The notes under the pieces were generated by a model. It ran no database searches. It had not been told where the DNA came from and saw only the letters and a list, made by a program, of their open reading frames with translations. Below, piece by piece: positions 60,611-64,000 of a stretch of 64,000 nt of DNA. The position numbers and the translations under genes are program-made. This DNA comes from Oceanospirillum sediminis (GTDB lineage Bacteria; Pseudomonadota; Gammaproteobacteria; Pseudomonadales; Halomonadaceae): positions 61,699 to 125,698 of the forward strand of contig NZ_JACJFM010000012.1 of NCBI RefSeq assembly GCF_014164585.1, given 5' to 3'. Position 1 is the first letter of the stretch. The number at the start of each line of letters is the position of its first letter.

Positions 60611-61794
60611 TGGTCAGGGTTTCAGCTATGAAGCAGACTCTGTTTTCACTTAAAGGGCTCGTCTGGCTATTCCTGCTCAGTTTGCTTGCTGTTTTGCTCT
60701 ATAGTTTTTTTTATAGTGAGCAGCTGATCTTTTATGTGATTCAGACCCAGCAAAAGATGCACAGAGAACTGGCGGTTTTACTACAACAGGTTAAACAGAA
60801 CCCTGATGAGTATGGGCCGGCTCTGATTGCGGTCAGCTTCCTGTATGGGATTTTTCATGCTGCTGGCCCCGGGCATGGCAAAGCGATTATCGCAACCTAT
60901 ATGGGAACCCAGGTAGCCTCTCTGAAAAAAGGCATTCAGTTTTCTTTTATGGCGGCCTTTTTGCAGGCTGCCGTAGCGGTACTTCTGGTTACGGCTCTGG
61001 TACGCTTGCTTGATTTATCCATGCGTCAGAGTCAATGGATAGGTTCGCAGTTTGAAGCCGTCAGTTACTTGCTGGTGGTACTGATGGGTGCTCTGATATG
61101 TGTACGGCAGCTGCGTCAGTTCCGACAAATGAAAAAGTCTTCACCAGATGATGATGGTAGCAGGTCTGCAGAAAGCTTATCTTCAGAACAAAAAGTGGCT
61201 GCTGATAATAAAAAGGCTTTGAATATGCTGTCAAAGCCGGTATCAATCAAGCCTGTTTCATCAATGGTATCTGTACAAAAAACAGATTCAGCTGAGAAGC
61301 TGTTGCAGATAAAGCAGATTAAGTTTTCCGGAGCTGGATCAGGTAAGCCCGGAGCAGGAGTGCTGACGTCGAGCCACCAATTACAGGCCGATGGCAACTG
61401 TAGCTGCGGCCATAAACATATGCCTCTGCCTGATGAAGTTAAAAACAGTAACTGGAAAGAATCCGCAGGCATTATTTTTTCTATGGGGCTAAGACCTTGT
61501 ACAGGCGCTTTATTAGTGCTTATGCTGGCTAATGCACTGGGGCTTTACTGGTATGGCGTGGCTTCTTCTTTGTTGATGGCGCTGGGAACCGCGATTACAG
61601 TATCTTCCATTGCATTTCTGAGTGTATCGGTCAGACGTTACGCCGGGCAACTGATGCAGCTTTATCAAAAAGGAGACAGCAGACCTAACTGGATTGCTAT
61701 ACTGGGCATAGCAGGTGGTCTGGCTTTGATTATTCTGGGAGGCGGTTTACTCTGGAGTTTTGTGCAGTTCAGTCAGCAGGTTCGGCCTTTCTGA
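60598..61794 (+). CDS. NicO/RcnA-type metal transporter
   Basis: 398 aa from ATG 60598; MKQTLF ten codons later is an alternative. About 6-7 membrane helices. The key metal motif FHAAGPGHGKAIIATYMG is at about 90-107, and the second motif is MGLRPCTGALLVLMLANA. Between them, a long soluble loop (about 175-285) carries a CSCGHKHMPLP metal-binding stretch. The family exports or moves nickel, cobalt or zinc; pairing with DUF1007 in a zinc locus favours zinc. It ends just before a strong terminator. Confidence 0.87.
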   Translation: MPTLMVRVSAMKQTLFSLKGLVWLFLLSLLAVLLYSFFYSEQLIFYVIQTQQKMHRELAVLLQQVKQNPDEYGPALIAVSFLYGIFHAAGPGHGKAIIATYMGTQVASLKKGIQFSFMAAFLQAAVAVLLVTALVRLLDLSMRQSQWIGSQFEAVSYLLVVLMGALICVRQLRQFRQMKKSSPDDDGSRSAESLSSEQKVAADNKKALNMLSKPVSIKPVSSMVSVQKTDSAEKLLQIKQIKFSGAGSGKPGAGVLTSSHQLQADGNCSCGHKHMPLPDEVKNSNWKESAGIIFSMGLRPCTGALLVLMLANALGLYWYGVASSLLMALGTAITVSSIAFLSVSVRRYAGQLMQLYQKGDSRPNWIAILGIAGGLALIILGGGLLWSFVQFSQQVRPF

Positions 61795-61817
61795 TCAGAA
61801 GAATTGTGAAGCAGAGC

Positions 61818-61848
61818 AAAAGGACTGAGAGGCGCTTTCAGTCCTTTT
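61818..61848. terminator. Bidirectional terminator between NicO gene and zur
   Basis: AAAAGGACTGA (61818-61828) and TCAGTCCTTTT (61838-61848) form a perfect 11-bp stem with a 9-nt loop. Each strand ends in TTTT. It separates converging genes. Confidence 0.85.
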
Positions 61849-61857
61849 GACTTTTCA

Positions 61858-62358
61858 TTAATCGGAATGATTGTCTGTTTCCTGTAAGTCGACATTACTT
61901 TCCTGACACGCTTTACATAGCCCGTGTAATTCCAGCTGTTTACGTACCAGAATAAAACCAGATTGCTCTATACCATTATTTAACTCATTCAGTGTTTGTT
62001 TGCCTATGCTGAGTTCGCGCACAGCATTGCATTTGTCGCATATCAGAAATTGAGGTGGTTCATGCAGATGGTCGCAGCAGATATGACGACAAGCCATAAA
62101 CTGGTTGGTGGTTTCCAGTTTATGAACGAAGTCGTTTTCCAGCAGGAACGTCAGAATTCTATAAGCGCTCATTGCAGGAAGGTTTTCACTGAAGGATTCT
62201 TTAAACAGGTCTACAACGTCATAGGCTGATAAAGGGCGATCATTCTGTAGAAGAACACGCAGTACTTTCTCCCGCTTTGGCGTCAGTCGTACTCCATTTT
62301 GTGTACAGGAAGTGCGCGCTGCGGTAATCGTCTCATCAATACCTGGTTTGTCTGTCAT
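61858..62358 (-). CDS. zur: Zinc uptake regulator Zur (Fur family)
   Basis: 166 aa. It is a winged helix of the Fur superfamily (NGVRLTPKREKVLRVLLQNDRPLSAYDVVDLF, PAMSAYRILTFLLENDFVHKLE), then the metal sites typical of Zur: ACRHICCDHLHEPPQFLICDKCNAVRE and the C-terminal LHGLCKACQE. With zinc it represses uptake genes, here almost certainly through the palindrome at 56850-56878. Its ATG overlaps the stop of the upstream transporter gene (TAATG), so the two form an operon. Confidence 0.93.
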   Translation of the reverse strand: MTDKPGIDETITAARTSCTQNGVRLTPKREKVLRVLLQNDRPLSAYDVVDLFKESFSENLPAMSAYRILTFLLENDFVHKLETTNQFMACRHICCDHLHEPPQFLICDKCNAVRELSIGKQTLNELNNGIEQSGFILVRKQLELHGLCKACQESNVDLQETDNHSD

Positions 62359-63695
62359 TATTGTGCCTTAACTTTTTTATCCGGAGAGTGTCCCTGAGCA
62401 TTTGCTGCTGAGTGTCCGGATATATGGTTATCACGGTCTGCATCATATTCTTTATTATCACTATGACTATGCCAGTCAGAAAAGTGCCGCAATAGCCATA
62501 GACCTGGTAATGCTATCACTGTGCAGAGAATAAAGAACTCTGTCCAGCCCATTATTTCTGCCAGATAACCACTGGGGGCAGAAATCAAAGTGCGGGGTAT
62601 GCCCATCAGACTGGTCAGCAGGGCGTACTGAGTTGCGGTGAAACGCTTATCTGTAAGTGCTGCCATAAAGGCCATATAGGCTGCAGTGCCCATACCTGCG
62701 GTGAGGTTTTCAAAGCCAATAACCGCTGCCAGCATATTGAGGTTGTATCCCACTTCTGCCAGAACCGCGAAACCTGCAGTGCTGACCATCTGCAATATAC
62801 CGAATAACCATAATGAACGATAGATACCCAATTTTAGTATCAGTGCTCCACCGAGAAATGCGCCAATCAGCGTAGCCCAGAAACCAAAAATTTTGACTGT
62901 GACACCAATTTCGCTGCTGGAGAAACCCAGATCAACATAAAATGGGCTGGTCATAGCGCTGGCCAGCGTATCTCCGAGTTTATACAAAAGAATAAACAGC
63001 AGGATTGTCCAGGCCGAATCCCTGCTGAAATATTCTCTGAAAGGAAGTACAACAGCATCTTTTAATGAACGGGGGACATTTTCCGGAGCAGGAGGTTCTG
63101 GTGCCAGTAGTGATGTGGTAATGCCAATACCCATGCAAAGACCCATGAGCATAAACACTGCGGCAAAACCGATGCTATCGGCAAGTATCAGGCCTCCACC
63201 GGAAGCCAGCAACATACCGGTGCGATAACCGTATACATAAAGACTGGATCCCATGCCCAGTTCGTTCTCGCACAGGTGCTCTCTGCGGTAAGCATCTATG
63301 ACAATATCCTGACTGGCACTGAAAAATGTCACCAGTAAAGCCAGTAGTGCAATTAGCCAGGGAGAAGAAATTGGATCAGCAAGACCAATCGCTGCAATAG
63401 AACAACCCAGAAGAACCTGAATCGTAATGAGCCACCCTCTGCGTCTCCCCAGAAAGGGAAGGCTGAACCGATCCAGAAAAGGTGCCCATATAAATTTAAG
63501 AGTGTAGGGCAGTCCTACTAAAGCCATCAGACCGATAACTGAAAGGTCTACGCCTTCCTGACGCATCCAGACCTGAAGAACAGAGATAGTTAATAGTAGT
63601 GGTAAGCCACTGGAAAACCCCATTATGAAAGTAATCAGCATGCGAATGTTAAAACACAGACTGATCCAGTATCGAATAGTGTCCTGAGAAATCAA
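62358..63695 (-). CDS. AmpG-like major facilitator permease
   Basis: 445 aa with about 12 membrane helices. The AmpG pattern is clear: FSSGLPLLLTISVLQVWM, PYTLKFIWAPFLDRF, GRRRGWL, ASQDIVIDAYRREHL and FENLTAGMGTAAYMAFM. AmpG imports anhydro-muropeptides for cell-wall recycling. The C-terminal tail after about 410 is soluble and His-rich (HFSDWHSHSDN … HISGHSAANAQGH), unusual for AmpG and suggestive of metal binding next to zur. Operon with zur (stop/start overlap). Confidence 0.85.
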   Translation of the reverse strand: MISQDTIRYWISLCFNIRMLITFIMGFSSGLPLLLTISVLQVWMRQEGVDLSVIGLMALVGLPYTLKFIWAPFLDRFSLPFLGRRRGWLITIQVLLGCSIAAIGLADPISSPWLIALLALLVTFFSASQDIVIDAYRREHLCENELGMGSSLYVYGYRTGMLLASGGGLILADSIGFAAVFMLMGLCMGIGITTSLLAPEPPAPENVPRSLKDAVVLPFREYFSRDSAWTILLFILLYKLGDTLASAMTSPFYVDLGFSSSEIGVTVKIFGFWATLIGAFLGGALILKLGIYRSLWLFGILQMVSTAGFAVLAEVGYNLNMLAAVIGFENLTAGMGTAAYMAFMAALTDKRFTATQYALLTSLMGIPRTLISAPSGYLAEIMGWTEFFILCTVIALPGLWLLRHFSDWHSHSDNKEYDADRDNHISGHSAANAQGHSPDKKVKAQ

Positions 63696-64000
63696 AAGAA
63701 AGTACCGGGCTATTAATGAGTTGCTGAGCTAAGTGTACAACTGGATGATCTATGACAGCAGCAGAATTTTAACGCTTTGTGTACTGGTTAAAGTTTATTG
63801 ATATTAATGACAGGAAAAGGCATTCAGGTCTGATTGAGTGACAGGCGATCAGTTCTCAAAAGTATGATGCTGATAATAATGGCATAAAGCTTTACTTTGA
63901 TATTATCGCGCTAACCCTCTGATTTCCCTGCTTTTGCTGCTCGTTTCAGGGCTGCTGTAACTTTTTTACAAAAAATGCACTTATTTTCGCTCAGGGGGTT
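63696..64000. other. Right-edge intergenic region; no gene seen
   Basis: About 300 bp upstream of the ampG-like gene, moderately AT-rich. It should contain the promoter of the ampG-zur operon. No Zur-box-like palindrome, RNA gene or open frame with a ribosome site was recognised before the window ends. Confidence 0.4.

Noticed and set aside
1..64000. CRISPR array
   Set aside because: The only tandem repeat seen, at 59160-59258, is coding and has no spacers; no cas genes are present.

Overview
The window is a chromosomal segment of a Gram-negative gammaproteobacterium. The evidence is a periplasmic zinc-binding protein with zinc ABC transporter and Zur, an AmpG-type permease, MarC, Ada/AlkA/Ogt, MmsA and many LysR/AraC regulators. 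Gene style and an eCIS cargo-like protein with an FVDNR motif fit a marine, possibly host-associated Oceanospirillales lineage such as Endozoicomonas; that placement is inference. No rRNA, tRNA or CRISPR array was seen.

Layout. 1-2.7 kb: tail of an unknown gene, a terminator, a membrane diguanylate cyclase and a YigZ/IMPACT protein. 3.3-29.2 kb: a large one-direction cluster for an extracellular contractile injection system (eCIS; Afp/PVC/MAC type). It runs cap (Afp16-like), an unknown protein, one sheath, two tube proteins, a DUF5908 small protein, LysM hub protein, VgrG-like spike, PAAR tip, gp25-like wedge, giant baseplate-J protein, a 45-codon small ORF, fibre-like protein, second baseplate protein, 1504-aa tape measure, AAA+ ATPase, a membrane-anchored GH18-like protein and a DUF4157 (HELGH) protein. 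Several genes overlap by 1-4 bases, indicating translational coupling.

29.3-33.7 kb: an accessory patch. It holds a stand-alone group II-like reverse transcriptase, a decayed tyrosine-recombinase tail, an AT-rich gene whose N-terminus carries an eCIS cargo-like signal, a RelE/ParE toxin-antitoxin pair with a readable promoter/operator, and a RAYT-type transposase.

33.9-56.8 kb: mixed housekeeping and accessory genes. These include a pentameric ligand-gated channel homologue, GNAT, a small exported repeat protein, a PPC-domain protein, a beta-alanine catabolic pair (omega-amino acid transaminase and mmsA), ApbE, MarC, AraC, an MBL hydrolase, a chemoreceptor, an Ada-AlkA-Ogt triple fusion, LysR/OsmC, TerB, and AraC facing a DASS transporter across a strong inverted repeat.

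56.8-63.7 kb: a zinc locus. A 29-bp Zur-box palindrome over a promoter precedes an unannotated 30-aa membrane peptide, which overlaps ATGA with the ABC ATPase. Permease, His-rich binding protein, DUF1007 protein and NicO-type transporter follow. An ampG-like/zur pair converges from the other side.

Main points for a second look are the FVDNR cargo candidate beside the eCIS cluster, the membrane-anchored GH18-like eCIS protein with an altered catalytic motif, and the Zur-controlled 30-aa peptide.
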